From Mugil cephalus (lineage: Eukaryota > Chordata > Actinopteri > Mugiliformes > Mugilidae), in assembly GCF_022458985.1 (NCBI RefSeq), contig NC_061779.1:16785001-16849000 (forward strand): a stretch of DNA of 64,000 nucleotides, given 5' to 3'. The translations under genes and the position numbers were made by a program. Shown one piece after another: positions 36,197 to 49,710 of this stretch (positions within the stretch are counted from its first letter, which is position 1; every line of letters begins with the position of its first letter). Under the pieces are notes generated by a model. It saw only the letters and a program-made list of their open reading frames with translations. It searched no databases and was not told the origin of the DNA.

Positions 36197-37430
36197 GGAC
36201 CTGACACTGACTGCACCAAGTCAACCATCAAGTATTTAAAAGTAAAAATAATAACAATAATAATAATCATTTATGATATTCATGTGAAAGACTTTTGTTC
36301 ATAATTTTTAATGCTTCCGTGGTGTTTTCCTCCAGATGCTGAATGAAGAACATCCTCGGAGCGTTCAGCTGTTTGGGATGTCCAACCGTCTCTCTCGTGA
36401 ATTCGGACCGGAGCGGAGAGGCCGCCGCGGCCTCCGACTAGAACGCGCGATGCAGTCGAACAATCATCTATCTCCTCACTTCCCAGACGGACTTTTAACT
36501 TTGTGCCTGAACTTAACACGTAACAGACAAATGCATTGTAATCTGCAGATGTTTTGTACATATTTTGTATATTTATTGATTACCTTTCTGTTGGAGTATA
36601 CCTGACCGGGTGAAACACGGTGGAGCGTAGACACAGACAACGGTGTCATCATGCAGTCTGATTTTTGGCAAAGCCAGACATGTTTCCATGACTTTTACAG
36701 TGTATCACTATTTACAATGTGCACTCGTGTTTTCAGCGGCTCTCAGAGGACTGACATTCCCACGTTTGTGTGTTCAGACATCGGATTTCATTTTTCCTGT
36801 GGTGTGTGTGTGTCTGTGTGTTTGTGTGTGTGAGAGAGAGAGAGAGAGTGTGTGTGAATATTGCAGGGGTTTGACCATTCTGTGAATGAACAGATCTCCA
36901 AGAATGTTCTCTGACATGTGGGCATCATCAAATTTCCATGAACCATACGTTTGTGTTATTGCACTGTCAACAGGATTACACGAAACACAGGTGGACAGAA
37001 TCCCTCTTCCCCCTCAGTGTTTTCATTGCTCTTCAGATGTAGCCAAACAAGCTCTGTGCATGTTTGAGAGTTTTTAATAGAACATTTCATTTGTTTTCTA
37101 AGTTATGTAACTTATATTTTATACAAATATTGTGACTTTAATAATGTTTGCTTTTAACTTTACACCAGAAGACATTTTTTGTTTTTTGTTTTTGTGCAGT
37201 TTGCTAGACGTAGTCACATTTCATGCTCCGAGCAATACAGTGTTACCCAGTTATTAACGTCTTGTTTGCTTATCACACTGCTGAACAGATAATAACAATA
37301 ATAATAAATGACTAAAATAATCTGAAATACTCTTATCATAATGTGTACAGTATGTGTACAGTTTGAAGTAGCCTACAGGCATGTGTCAAAATAATAATGT
37401 AGCAATAAATGTCTTTTTTTTTCAAATAGT
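36197..37430 (+). other. tcf12: tcf12 3' UTR
   Basis: The region follows the stop codon and has no coding signature. It contains a mixed (TG)n/(AG)n stretch at about 36800-36857. An AATAAA at 37404-37409 predicts cleavage near 37425-37430, for a 3' UTR of about 1.2 kb. Confidence 0.65.
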
Positions 37431-37459
37431 TGTGAGTCTTTGTGTCCTTCAGATGCTTT

Positions 37460-37461
<2 letters not shown>

Positions 37462-37500
<39 letters not shown>
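37462..37500. repeat. (CA)n microsatellite
   Basis: Nearly 20 uninterrupted CA units lie just downstream of the predicted tcf12 polyadenylation site. Confidence 0.95.
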
Positions 37501-37501
<1 letters not shown>

Positions 37502-37774
37502 CTGGTGCAGCTTCAGAACAGTGAAGTGAAAATGATCAGCGCATGTCAAAGTTTAAGGTTTAAATGGTAACACGTGTTGGATTTTGACAGTAATATGAGA
37601 ACTAATTATAAAAAAACAAAAACCTTGTTTTTACTGCAAGCAGGGAAGGGCTGTTACCAAAACCCCCAGAGGATTTAAAAAATGTCACGTCTTCATCATT
37701 TCCACGCACACATTTGCGGCTCGTATCAGGGGAAGCTCAAAAGTAAAAGCAAACTAAAGCGCGCTTTCCTCGCG

Positions 37775-37959
37775 GTTTAAACAAATAAAGACTCAAGCAG
37801 GACCAGTTGAAGTCGGTCATGCGTGTGTTCGTGTGTCGGAGCGGGCAGTGAACGCCTCTCTGAGCGGGGCAGTGTGATCGAGTCCGGGCGGAGGCAGAGG
37901 ACAGTGTGGACGGACAGAGGAGGAAGACTCACCCACCGCTCACTCTGGACACACAGCGG
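37775..37959 (+). promoter_or_regulatory. cgnl1: cgnl1 promoter and non-coding first exon
   Basis: A CpG-bearing segment ends at a good GTACGT donor whose first base is 37960. A TATA-like AAACAAATAAA motif lies near 37780-37790. The next acceptor upstream of the coding exon (TTTTCACCAG, ending 39465) would join it to a 33-base 5' UTR leader before ATG 39499. The exon start is inferred at about 37820. Confidence 0.5.
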
Positions 37960-39498
37960 GTACGTTTCTGATCCATGTCTTTGTGCTCAGTGTTTTCTCG
38001 TAGTTATTGATCCCATAGAGTCACGACCTCCACCGCAGATCAGCGGATTAATGAGTTTCGGGATCTTATTCTAACTTCTTTTTCCTTTACATTGTTACAC
38101 CCAGTTCCTTCTTTGCCAACAACAGGACAGGGCGAACAGTGGGGTATTTTTTACATGTGTGTTTATTTCTGAATAATTTTACCAGCTGTTGCCCTTTTTC
38201 TGTGACGTAAAGTAAGTAAAACCAGAATAAAACCCAGTTGGGACCCAAACTGACTAAACTTATTAGTTATACCGGTAAGTGATAGAGAAATAACTTTAAA
38301 AAAATTATGTCAATTAAGCCTTTCCTAATATAGAAACTAGGGGGGGGAAATGCGTACGAACTTGATTTTTCTTCTACATCTTACGCAGGCTTTGTAACCT
38401 GCAGATGTGTTTGAGTTAATAAACTGCTTATTAATGGTCCATTGAAGTATTATAAGAAGACACTTTAAAAGCGATTTGTTAACTTGGGGGGATTTTTGAA
38501 TTTTGAAAAACTACAAAGTAAGTGACACCTGGGTGCGGATTTTTGTCAAACCTGGCAGCCCAAAATATTTAATGACTTTCAGCTGATCTGTGAAGTTACT
38601 GTTGCACACTAGACATGTGCGCCGAATGGAGGCTGAATTGGAGGAAGTTTGAAGTGCTGACCGTGTAAATTACAATGTTCCAGGTTTGAGCTTTTGGAAA
38701 TTTTGTCGCGCGTCGTTGTACCGTACTCACAGTCAACTCTGTGATAAAATATCCCAGAAGGTCAGTTTGAGTTGAGCTTGTTCATGCAGGAGATGGATAT
38801 TGGACAGCCTGGCATCTCAAAGTCAGCACTTATTAATGGCTTATATCTGATAAATGAAGCTTTAGTGCATGGTTAATAACGATTAATAAAGATAAATAAG
38901 TACTAATTGTGTGTTAATCTTAGTTTTTTTGAACTAATGGAGGAGTTGCCGTCTGTAGTGTTATTAATTGTAGGGGGTTTGCTCAGAATGGGGCTCTCAG
39001 GATTACACCATATTGTTTTCTACACAACACCTCTTGTGTTTGTGTGATTCAGCCTCGCAGTAACGCATTTGATGACAAAGGATTTCTTCAAGTGTTATAG
39101 CAGGAGATGGGTGACGACAGCTCAGCCAACTCGGCCAGTTGCAGTCGTCATGCAGTTTGGCTCAGCTATCACTGTACAATAGTATGCTGTCATTAGCACA
39201 CAGAAGGGGCTGTTTCTCATTGCGCAGCAATATCGCGCTCTCGTAAGTGTTCACTTATTCCGTCTTTATGTTGGCTGAGTGCAGCTGTGAGAGGAGCTCC
39301 CTGGACGTCTGTCATTGCGTCCCACCGGGGCGCTGACCCTGCTCCAGTGTTGTGTAAACAGCTTCTTTAGCTCAGCCAACCTGAAGCATCAGTTTTCAGC
39401 TCACTCTCCCATGCAGGCTCAGCCTCCCTCGGTGTCATTTTTTAATATACGCGTGTTTTCACCAGGTCATCTCCAGACCCGGCGGAGTCAGAGTCAGG

Positions 39499-40473
39499 AT
39501 GGAGTCTCACAGATCGAGCAGCTCCCCAGATGTCAGGATTCAGAGAGGCTACATGATGCAGCACGGTCCCAGCCAGGACAACGTGTTCGGAGTGAGGGTG
39601 CAGGTTCAGGGTATTAAAGGTCAACCATACGTGGTTCTGAACAGTTCTGGGCAGGACTGCCACAGGGACATTTCTGTCATCACTCACCAGGCAGGGTACA
39701 ACCCGGGAATGGTGAGGAGGTCCGCGGATGAAAGACATTCTCCATCTGAGGCACAGAGGACTGCAAACTCCTCTGTGTTTCATTATCAGAATCACCCAGA
39801 GCTCCTGAGACCTTATGACCCTGAGAGTAATGACCTGAACCTAGTCATTCCTTCGCCAACAATCTCCCGACCTGGACAGCTACACTCTGGTCTTCGTCCT
39901 GACGCAGGTCTGACAACAAATGTGACCAAACCCAGGATCCCTCTGCCTGCCGAGGGCCCGGGGGGAGACTCAGCTGAGGTGGCCCAAAACAAATCACCTC
40001 CCTCAGGTGAAAGAATTCCTGCGAGGTCCCCAACCACAGTGGACACAGACTCCATCATGTCCGTAGGGCGGCTAATAAGCCAATTCAACAGCAGCCAGCG
40101 GAGGGGAAGAGGCCCGAGGAACAGACTAGACCCGGAGGCGTGTCGGCGCTCGCGCAGCGTGGACAGCCGTCGGACCTCGGACTCCTCCTCGTCCTCCTCC
40201 ACATCTAGCAGAGCCTCATCTCTGAGGGGCATCAGGGGTGAAACCCAGAGTGGCATATATCCTCCTGGATCAGCCAGGGCTCGACTGCTCGGCGGAGAAG
40301 CCGCTTTGGCAAACAAGAGGGAGGAGAGTAAGCAAAGCACACTGCTTAAAGGACATCAAGGCCAAGAGGCGGCGTCTCAGCACGCTGCAAAACTGCTTCA
40401 CAGAGCAGAGAGACCCTCTCTCTTCAGGTCATGTAGTGACCAGACTGGTGGAGCTGATGAAAGAGATACACAG
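39499..40473 (+). CDS. cgnl1: cgnl1 head-domain exon
   Basis: The first coding exon is 325 codons long and opens [19 protein letters not shown]. It encodes the whole Ser/Pro/Arg-rich globular head, including a serine run near residues 233-242. It ends at GTGAGG in phase 0 before [12 protein letters not shown] in the next exon. Overlapping ORFs on both strands are shadows. Confidence 0.92.
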
Positions 40474-43400
40474 GTGAGGAGGCTTGATTCGGGGCGAAGC
40501 CGTCATTTACAAGGTCGTATTTATTTGCTATATGTTCTCTAACCAGGTCACTCCTGATCTTCTGAAAGGACAGCAAGAACTGTCAGCGGATCCTCCTGAA
40601 GACTCAACAAGACAAATACTGTTCACCTACCTGAAGGAAGGGTAAGAGGCCCCCCAGTGTTTTTTTTTGTGTGTATTGTTTTCTTGCAGAATTAAATGAT
40701 GAGCGTTGTCTGAACTCTAAAGATAACTCGAGCTGAGCCAAACACCTTATTTTGTGCAGCTTTTAATCATGTTACCTGGAAACTAGGAGGAACGGACAGC
40801 ATCACAATGTGCCAACAGTAAAAAAAAAAAAAAGATTAATTCAAATGTAACATGCCATGTCAACCATCCGTGACAAAAAACTGGATAGTCATGCAGAAAC
40901 GGAGTTTGTTTTCCTCTACTCAGCAGAAAGCGAATAATCATGGCCGTCTTCTTGTCTGTCCTGGATTATTGTGACGTTATGCATAGACACGCCTCTAGCT
41001 GAATATTATGGAGACACTTACTACTAACTGCATGAAAAACCTGGATGGACATAAGCCCTAAAAGACAATATGCCATCATGCATCTCTGTCTTATTAAATA
41101 CATTATATTAAATATCCTTTGTGGTAGGTTAACGCTTGAGGGTCTGCATGCAAACTCCAATTTTAAAAATACTTTAAATCAATGATTTCTCTGGTAAAAG
41201 TAAAGCTTTTCAACTGTGTTCTGCTCTCCTTCATTATTCTTGCATGTATTTATTCAGTTACAAAGGTACAAAACACTGTACATTCACCAGGAAACAATTT
41301 ATATGTTTAAACTCAAGTGTACTAAAGGATCAGCTGTACTGTTCAAATCACTAATTAGCAACTTTTATAGGTGTGTGTACTTGGCAGGCTTGCTGTTTTC
41401 CTCTGTTTCCAAAGCTAAACTAAGCTAAGCTAAGCTAAACAAGTTGCTTGCTATAGCTACATACTTGGCAGAAGAAAGTGGCCTTGATCTTGTCGCACAA
41501 ATCACAAAAACAGAAAATGCATATCTCAAACCTTTATTTTAATAAAGACTCATTTAAAAACACTGTTAGAAGTTTCCTGTAAAATGTTCACAAAAAAATG
41601 ATTGAACTGAGTTGAGGTTGAGGTTGTGTGATGATGTTGTGTAGTTTGGTGCTGCTCCAGCTGTGTGTGCTCAAGTAGTAGTCAGGAATGCAGAGCAGAA
41701 ACATGTTTTCACTGATAAAATAACTCCTTCACATGGAAAAGTTTCAACAGTTCCCAACTTGCGCCTTCCTGAAAAATGTTCTTAAGTAAGGCTAAAGGTC
41801 GAGGGCGAAAAATGTTGCATGTTTTACTTTCTCTGTACATAAACTGAAACAGCTTTACACCACTCAGAGGTCCTGTGTCGGTGTGTCTCCTTGTCTGCCG
41901 TGTTTATGTGTTGGTGAAATATTTTACCTGCTTCTCAGGACGACCGATGACGACTCCACCACCCAAAGAAAAGTCAACCTGCTGCTTGAAAGGATCAACA
42001 ACCTCAAGTGGAGGACCGCCGAACATGTGGAGGAGGAGGAGAAAGTGAGTGCTGGCATGAGATGTTGGCCAGCGCCGAGCATGATTTAATGTCTTTGTTT
42101 GAAACCTCCGATGAACCCTTTTTGTTACACACGTGCAGGGGGTGAAGCTGCTGCGGGAGAAACAGGCCGAGCTGAAGGACGAAATCTCCGACCTAAAGAA
42201 AAAACTGGAAACTGAGACTAAGGTGTAGTGCTGCCTCATCCTGCTGATTCACCCCTGAACAACTCACCTCCCTGTCCCTGTGACTGATGATGTTCCTCTC
42301 TGTTGTTCTTGTATTGTGAAGAATGAGATGACGTTAGCCAAGGCCTGTGAGAAGGCAAGGACGGAGAAGAAGAAACTTCAGGAAGAGATGACCAGAAGTC
42401 AGACAGAGCTCTGCAAACTCAGGGAGAAACTGGCTGAAATTGAGGAAAAACTGCAGTCTACATTACAGGAGTAAGGATGTGGACTTCAGCGTTTAGATGT
42501 GAAGTTCTGCCTCGTGAAGATATTCACAATGAGCCACCGGCTGGCATATCTATAGGTCTTTGAAAGTCACTCCAACTATTGTATATAAAACTTAGTTCAA
42601 TGCTAAGTTAAGCTAATGACTCGCTGGCAGATGATTATTCACAGTATAGATGTAGCTCTAAGCAAAAAACAGTGCTTTAGAATAAAGTGTGTCAAACAGA
42701 TTTCCACAAATAGCAAGTGAAGCAGCAATGAAATGCAGAGCTAACCCTAAGTCAACGCTATGTTCCGCCTTCTTAATTTAAGCCTCTGCTCAGGCTCTTT
42801 GTTCATTCAAGTGAACTGTGATGTATGATCGGATGAAGATCATCTGGCAGAATACAGATTTAAGTCTACATACGCCTTGTTTGTTCTAGTCCAAAATTTC
42901 TACATCTCTCGTGGAGATGAAGCTGACTTCTCTCCTTCATGTGAGCTATTTTTCGGATGTTGTCAGGCTGACCCAGATGAAGGCAGAGAAAGAAAGATCT
43001 AAGGCAGAGATGAAAGACCTCCAGCAGCAGCTCTCGGACATGCACGACGAGCTGGACCACGCCACGAAGGCGGAGTTGATAAATGCGGAGAAAGAAGTCC
43101 TCCTGCAGGTAAGTGAAACCACGCCGACACAACAACCACCTCACAGGCCAACAGCAGCTGGGAAGCCTCCTCTCCAGACTCCTGACATTTCTTTGACGGA
43201 TGTCTGACAGGACTTGGCGCAGCTGCGTGCGGACTTCCAGGCGATGCTACAGGTGAAGGAGGAGCAGGAGGAGGTGCTGCACCACAGGGAGCGGGAGCTC
43301 AGCGCCCTGAAGGGGGCGCTTAAAGAGGAGGTGGAGACTCATGATAAATACATGGCTGCTCTGAAAGAGGAGTACGAACAGGAGCTGGGGAAGATGCTCG

Positions 43401-46400
43401 AGGATTTGGAGCAGGCTAAAGAGGTACCAGTGAAGACTCGAAACAATAAGCATTATTCAGAGCAGGCGCCTTCAACGTTTTTCAGACCAAGGACCCCCAA
43501 ACTGATGAGAAATTAATTAGGGACCCCTTACCTACTATGTGTGTTCTATATGTATCAAATATTCATATTTTATTTCAACCGTGTAACAATAGTATACATA
43601 TATATATGAAATTAAAAGATAAAGTAAATAAAACAAAGCGATCCATTTTGACCTCAGTCGTTGGCGGATGGGAGCAAGCTACACTATTAGCTTTTTTCCT
43701 GCTAATATTGCAGAGTGCTTCGGGATTTCACCTGGGGACTGAATAGGCTATGGACCAATTGCAGGGAACCTGAGTCAGCGTGTAATATACAGCCTTGTGA
43801 TTGGCTCAGCAGATATAAGGGCGGGGCCTACTGTGTACAGGAAGCTTAGATTGTGGCGCTCTGTGTGAAATGGTGCGCTGTCAAGACAGCTCCTATATCG
43901 CTGAATGAGTGTGTTGACTGAAAGATGTTGACCTCGATTTATCCCTTTACTAAAATATGTTGGATTCATGTCAATGTGCATTTAAAGGAATCTAACTTTG
44001 TGGGGGAAAATTTAAAAAAAAAAAAAAAAACATATATAAAAATGTCTAATCAACCAAACATTTTGCATTACCCTGTTGAAGACCTGTGATTTAGATGTTG
44101 GTCGTCTTCATTTTTATTTTCTCAGAACAACGACTTGCTCAACCAGGTGAAGGTTGAAGTAGAGGAGGAGGGGAGCGTGGCTAAGGCGCAGCTGAAGGAG
44201 ATGAGCCAGGAGAGAGATCAGCTGAGGGGAAAGGTGCAAGACCTCAACAACAAGGTGGATCAACTGAGTCAGACGGTCCAGGAATATAAAACCACGGAGA
44301 AACTGCTGGAGCAGAGAGCAAAGCAGCTGGAGGTGGGAAGACAGTGTCAGTGGGGGCGTAGAGATAAATGTTCTCCACGCGATCGGGGGGGAAAACATCT
44401 TTAAAATGAACTTTAATGTGCGATCAGAGTGACGATGGTGAGCTCTTTTTCTGACATTTTCACCCATCTTTGTTTATTTCCTCAGAGGGAAAAGCAGGAG
44501 TTGGAGGAAATGCTGAGTGACGTCCGGAGGAATGAGGAGGAGATCTGTCAGTCCAACCAGTTGCTGCTCACTCGCTTGGAGGACGTGCAGGTAGCATCAC
44601 CGTATTGTTTGTAAAAAAAAAAAAAAAAAAAAAAAAGGCTGAATGTCATGAAACGACAGATAGGACATGTAGAGATGAGATCATTTCTGTTTGTTTTTTC
44701 TGACAGGGTAAGCTGACCAAACTAAACTACGAGCACAGAGACCTGAAAGAGAAACTCAAGGACGAGAGGAAACAAATCGAGGAGCTGTGGAAGACAAAAA
44801 CCGAACTGGAGGACGAGAGGAGGCTGCAGGACAGGACTATGGAGCAGCTGCAGAGAAAGGTGAAAAGTGGAAATATATTATTTATTAGGCCTTATGGGAA
44901 AACCCGCCATATTTTTGGAGCCAAATGAGGCCTGCGTGTCTGCTATCTTGACCCCGAAGCCCCATGACGTTACCGGGAACAGCTGATATTTCTTGCGCGT
45001 GCATAGCTTCTTTCAACTACGTGCATGCACACAGAGTACCACTTATCTGAGAGCTCTGTTTATCTGCAGATGAATAGCATCATGGAGGAGTGCGAGGCGT
45101 CTACAGATGTGCTCCAGAGTCAGGTCGATGAGGCCAGAGAGAAGAGTCAGAGGGAGTTGGCTGAGCTGCGGAGACAGCTGCAGGAAAAGGGAGTAGAGCT
45201 GGAGAAAACCCGACAGGCAGCCAAAAAACTCCAGGAAGAGGTGTGGTACTCATTGTCTGTCTGATTCATCACTTCGAAGGTTGATATTTCTTAGTCACCT
45301 ATGAAAATCACAATAACTTGATGATAAAAAAAAATGTGTGCGATGAAAAATTAAATTAGCACTATTTGAGACATTCTTACATTACGCCCATGTGTTTGTT
45401 TAATCTGTGGTCTGTTCTCTGTGAAGCTGCTTCCTCTGGAGGAGGATGTGCGGCGGTGTCGCCGGGAGCAGCAGGAGGCCCAGCAGAGGGGGCGACAGCT
45501 GGAGCAGAAGGTGGAGGAGCTGGAGGAGAGGAACGGGGTCATGGTGGAGGAGCGAGAGCGGCAGGTCAAACTCCTGGAGGTAAACATGCATCCAAAGCTA
45601 TGCCTCTAACTCACATATGCATGATGGACAAAGCATCTGTGATGTCACCGATGGCGTTTTTGAAGAGCTGTTTCAAGGCTCTTAACCATGGCTTAGCCGA
45701 GTCTGACTCCACCCAACTCCAGGATAATTAAAACAAAATGACCAAAGAGGCAGCTTGTGATTGGAGTTGGAGCCTAAGCAGACAGCGAGCAAACACTGAT
45801 AGCCACCACATGTCACTCAAAGCAGACACACCCATTTATGTTAAGCCCTGAAACAATTTAAACAAGGGGAGAGTTTAAACAGTTATTTTCACCGCGTGTA
45901 TACGGAGGACCAACTCTGCCATGATTAAAAATAAATGAATAAATTAAAAAAAATACCTACAGATATATGCCATAAATAAATAAATGAATAAATAGCATAT
46001 GGCACAGGTTTAGGTATTTATTAATTGAATTATTTATGGCATATGTATTTAGTATGTATATGTATTTTTGTAAAATTGCCCATTTTAACAAGGATTAACC
46101 CTTTTATTTCCAGTCAGTGCCATTTAAGGAACAGCAGATATTCACGCTTGTACATTTATTAAAACTCGTCATTCACAGACACTGGAAACAAGAAAAACAA
46201 AAACATAAAGACTTATTTGATTCTTCCCCTTAATCAACCCCCCAAAAATATATATCTGACATTATTTACCATTATGTAACATGAAGACATATTTGATGAC
46301 ATCGTAGCTGTGTTTGACTAGCCTAAGTTGTCTTTTGATATCTTTTTTTCCACACCAACATTGTTATGAATGTGACAGGAGGAGTTAGAGTCATTGACAC

Positions 46401-49400
46401 ATTAAGAAAATCTCCTCACAGTTGCATTATCATCTGTAAAGCACGTATTAAATATTCATATACAGCTCATAAATTCTGAAATAGGAGAGGTTAAATTGTT
46501 TTTTAATTAAAAAGTTTATGCAGATTATCGTTATCACTGTTAATCTGTAGATAGATATCAAACATTTATATCCACGTATTCAAGACCAAGTGCTATAATC
46601 CGTTATTATCTGTGGTGACGTGTTTTTGTTTTTGTTTTCACTTTGAACCTTAAAGACTGAGATCACATCCAGGCTTTAAGTATTTGTGTGTTCATCTGTA
46701 CTGGTGCGCTCTCACCTGTCCTCGTGAACTGTAATGTAAAGAAGCCCTGCGAACAGCGTGTCACGGCTCAGCACAGCTGCTCTGGCTGATGACAAAACAT
46801 TACACAGTGACAGTGTGTGCTCACTGTTGACACTGCGTACCAACCGAGGAAGCTCGTGTTTACTGTAAAAACTTATCAGACCTGTCTGGGAGTTCTCAGA
46901 AATCTACCCCCACCCCTCCACCCCCACCCCCTCCTTCCTTTGTCAAACACTACTCTTGTTCGGCTTCCTCATATTATTCCTCTGCCTTTAATTTGAGTCA
47001 GTCTTCAAACCGCTGCCTCAAGGGATGGATTCATCATGTCCCCCCCTCCGTGTTTCTGGTGAGCATTGCAGTGAGATGCCGTGTAAATTAACGCATTTTT
47101 CCTCCTCCTCCTCCTAGGGTCGCATCAGTCAGCTCGAAGAAGATCTTAATGATGAGCGCTGCAGTGCTGACCGCCTCATGGAGCGATTAGATAAAACCAA
47201 AGAGCAGGCAGGTTCACTCCCTCTGTGTTTTTGCTTTAGCCAACGTTCAGAAATTTCCCCACAGCGTAGAAACAATCTATGAGAGATAGAGTTATTATTA
47301 TTGCCTGAACACCCTGCCCTGTAATGGTTAATAGTAATACTCATCACAAACAGATGTGGAGCTTAGTGCTCAGATTTCCCCTCAGACAACATGTTTTCTT
47401 CATCTTCTTCTTCTCCTCTGAAATAACATGCAGTTCTTCACTGCTGGTGTGTTGCTGTAAAGTAGGCCACTATTAATGGGAGCAGAGTGGGACAGACTAA
47501 TTGACACAAAGCATTGTTTTGGATGCAGACAGAACCATTGTGAGCAGCTATTCACGCCCCCCCCTTCTCTGGGCCTCTAGACGATATTAGTGACCAGAGC
47601 CTTTAGATCCGACGTGGCCACGATGTGACCAGACAGCATTTCCTCTGGTCTTACAAGTTAAGCCAGAAAACTTTTCGTGCAACCTGAGAGACATGCTCAT
47701 CACAGAAATCCGACCCATTTAATAACGCTCCACGTCCATGTTTTCAGTGAATATTGACGGGGAAACATGTCAATCACAAGCTCATGTTTAGCTCACACAA
47801 TTAGTTAAAAGTTGAGTGTCCACAACCTTTTCAACCCGCTAAACGGTTACGGTACATGTCAAGACTGAGCCCCTTTTTGTTGGCTGTGTGTGACAGATGG
47901 ATCAGATGAGGAACGAGCTGATGCAGGAGAGAGCTGTGAGGCAGGACCTGGAGTGTGACAAGATAAGCCTGGAGAGACAGGTAAGGGCCCCCTCTCTCAT
48001 ACAAGGAATATACAATGAACTGCTGTGGACCTGTCAGGAAAAAAACATTTTACACACTTACAACAAGGCCCATCAGAAAAAAAATATCACTTTAACTGTG
48101 TGGTACAATTTGGATATTATCAGTTATTATCAGCTTTGACACATTTATTCTGGTCTTAACTATTCCAACTATCTAATTATTTTGCACTCAGTTTTGCAAT
48201 TAATATATTCCTTCTAGAGCTGATAGACCAACAGGATTACATTGGTTTTATTTAGGGTGTTAGTGCCTCTAAAAAAATAAACTAATAAAACCAGGTACTG
48301 TATGTTAGTCACAAACCTGCAGGAAATTCTGGAATAAATATCATCGGTACTCTGATATTCTTCTACTGCTGACGTGTTCGGTCTAGTGGAAACCTTCTCG
48401 AGTTGCCTTGTTTTCACGTAAACAAACCAAATGTTTCTGTTTGCAATCACTGTTACTCAGCAAATTGCACTGGGTGTTTCTCTGAGGGCCAGCCAAATGA
48501 CAGAATGAGTGTTGTAAATCAGATTTTTGTAAAGGAAATGTCAAACTACTGTGTCATGTGGATGGGTGGAATAATGGGCATGGGTTCTCGGAAAAATAAT
48601 AAACACAACAGGGAGCAGCTTATAAATATAATGCTCCATTGGAAGCCACTTGAAGTCACTGGTTCTATCCCCTCTATGTCCATGACTGAGGTGACGTAAA
48701 TGCCTCCAAAGGTTCTAACTTGGCTGGGTTAAATGCAGCAATGTGTGCACATAGAAGGAATACTTGACTTGATATGCTGCAGATCAAAACCTCCACAGCG
48801 TACCTTTAATTTATGACTTCCCTCTTTCCATTGTCAGAATAAAGACCTGAAGAGCAGAGTGTCTCATCTTGAAGGATCCCAGAAGACCAACCAGGATTCA
48901 CTCGTCTCCAAACTTAACAGCCGCATCCAAGAACTGGAGGAGAGGCTGCAAGGAGAAGAGAGGTGAGCACGTTCACGTTTAAATGTGGCCTTATAAAGGT
49001 TAAACAAAGCTCTCCTTTAAACATTTACAGACGTAAAGAGTCTGTGTCGATGGGTGCGGGCGAACCCACTCATGTTGCTTTTCCTCTGGTTGTAAAAAAT
49101 GACCCATCTGAACACAGCGGGAAGGTGTTTAGTTACAGGAAGCTGCAGAAGTGATGTGATCTCTTGGTGCGTTGTGCTTCTCAGAGACAACAACAACCTG
49201 CAACAAGTAAACCGCAAACTGGAGCGCAAGGTGAAGGAGATGAAGATGCAGGCGGACGAGGAGAACGCCAACCTGCTGAGCCAGAGAGACCAGGTACACA
49301 CATGTTTGACAGCATCGAGCAGCAGCAGCAGCAGACTTGACCCGTTCAGATTCAGTGTCTCACTTTGGTGAACTCCGCAGCTGACTCAGAGGCTGAAGAC

Positions 49401-49710
49401 GGCGAAGAGGCAGATGGATGAGGCGGAGGAGGAGATCGAGCGCCTGGAGCACGCGAAAAAGAAGCTGCAGAGAGAAGTGGACGAGCAGATCGAGGCCAAC
49501 GAGCAGCTTCACAGCCAACTGAGCGCACTGAGGAACGAGATGAGGTGAGCGCTCACTTTCTCGCCGCCGCCTTCTCTCCTTTCTGTCTCTGACGTAATAA
49601 ACCGTTTCATTTCACCCTTTGCCTTGGACAGGCGAAAGAGGAAATCACCTCCTCTCATCAAGGCTGTGGACGGCGACGTGAACGACGTGGACGACCTTGG
49701 ATCTGATTGA
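39499..49710 (+). CDS. cgnl1: Cingulin-like 1 (paracingulin), complete in 18 coding exons
   Basis: Paracingulin is a cytoplasmic plaque protein of tight and adherens junctions, linking ZO-1 and Rho-family regulators to actin and microtubules. Coding exons: 39499-40473, 40547-40641, 41939-42044, 42139-42222, 42322-42470, 42967-43108, 43211-43423, 44126-44332, 44486-44590, 44707-44859, 45070-45240, 45427-45579, 47118-47207, 47897-47980, 48838-48962, 49185-49293, 49381-49544 and 49632-49710, about 1067 residues (human is 1302). The globular head (1-325) contains [19 protein letters not shown], the conserved N-terminal block that holds the ZO-1-interacting region in this family, plus Ser/Arg-rich stretches. 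A long coiled coil follows from about residue 345, including [13 protein letters not shown] and [15 protein letters not shown] short acidic tail ends DDLGSD. Exon 13 has a GC donor, and the exon 4 donor GTGTAG is weak. Introns hold repeats listed separately. Confidence 0.93.
41414..41441. repeat. (CTAAG)n-like tandem repeat
   Basis: Four or so copies of ctaag/ctaaa occur in cgnl1 intron 2. Similar gctaagctaag stretches are frequent in fish dispersed repeats. A related 'gctaagttaagctaatg' sits at about 42602-42618. Confidence 0.6.
43463..44086. mobile_element. Non-autonomous hAT-like element in a cgnl1 intron
   Basis: The left end CAGGCGCCTTCAACGTT and the right end CCCTGTTGAAGACCTG form imperfect terminal inverted repeats (CAGG..CTTCAAC). 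The roughly 620-bp interior is AT-rich and non-coding, with 'accaaggacccccaaactgatgag' near its left end as in common fish repeats. Flanking bases ATTCAGA and ATTTAGA could be a decayed target duplication. The intron is 43424-44125, so the element almost fills it. Confidence 0.6.
45603..46060. repeat. Dispersed-repeat-like segment and AT-rich imperfect palindrome in a cgnl1 intron
   Basis: The part before about 45900 resembles fish dispersed repeats ('gatgtcaccgatggcg', 'acacccatttatg'). It is followed by an AT-rich stretch in which ATATGCCATAAATAA (around 45965) reappears as its reverse complement around 46030. The class is uncertain. Confidence 0.4.
47208..47896 (+). other. cgnl1: GC-AG intron of cgnl1
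   Basis: Exon 13 ends AAAGAGCAG followed by GCAGGT, and exon 14 begins ATGGATCAGATG after TGACAG. Only the GC donor keeps the [17 protein letters not shown] frame. Using the GT four bases later shifts frame into an early stop. Confidence 0.85.

Noticed and set aside
39442-40340. Minus-strand ORFs over the cgnl1 head exon
   Set aside because: Antisense of a GC-rich coding exon; the plus-strand product is recognisable as paracingulin.
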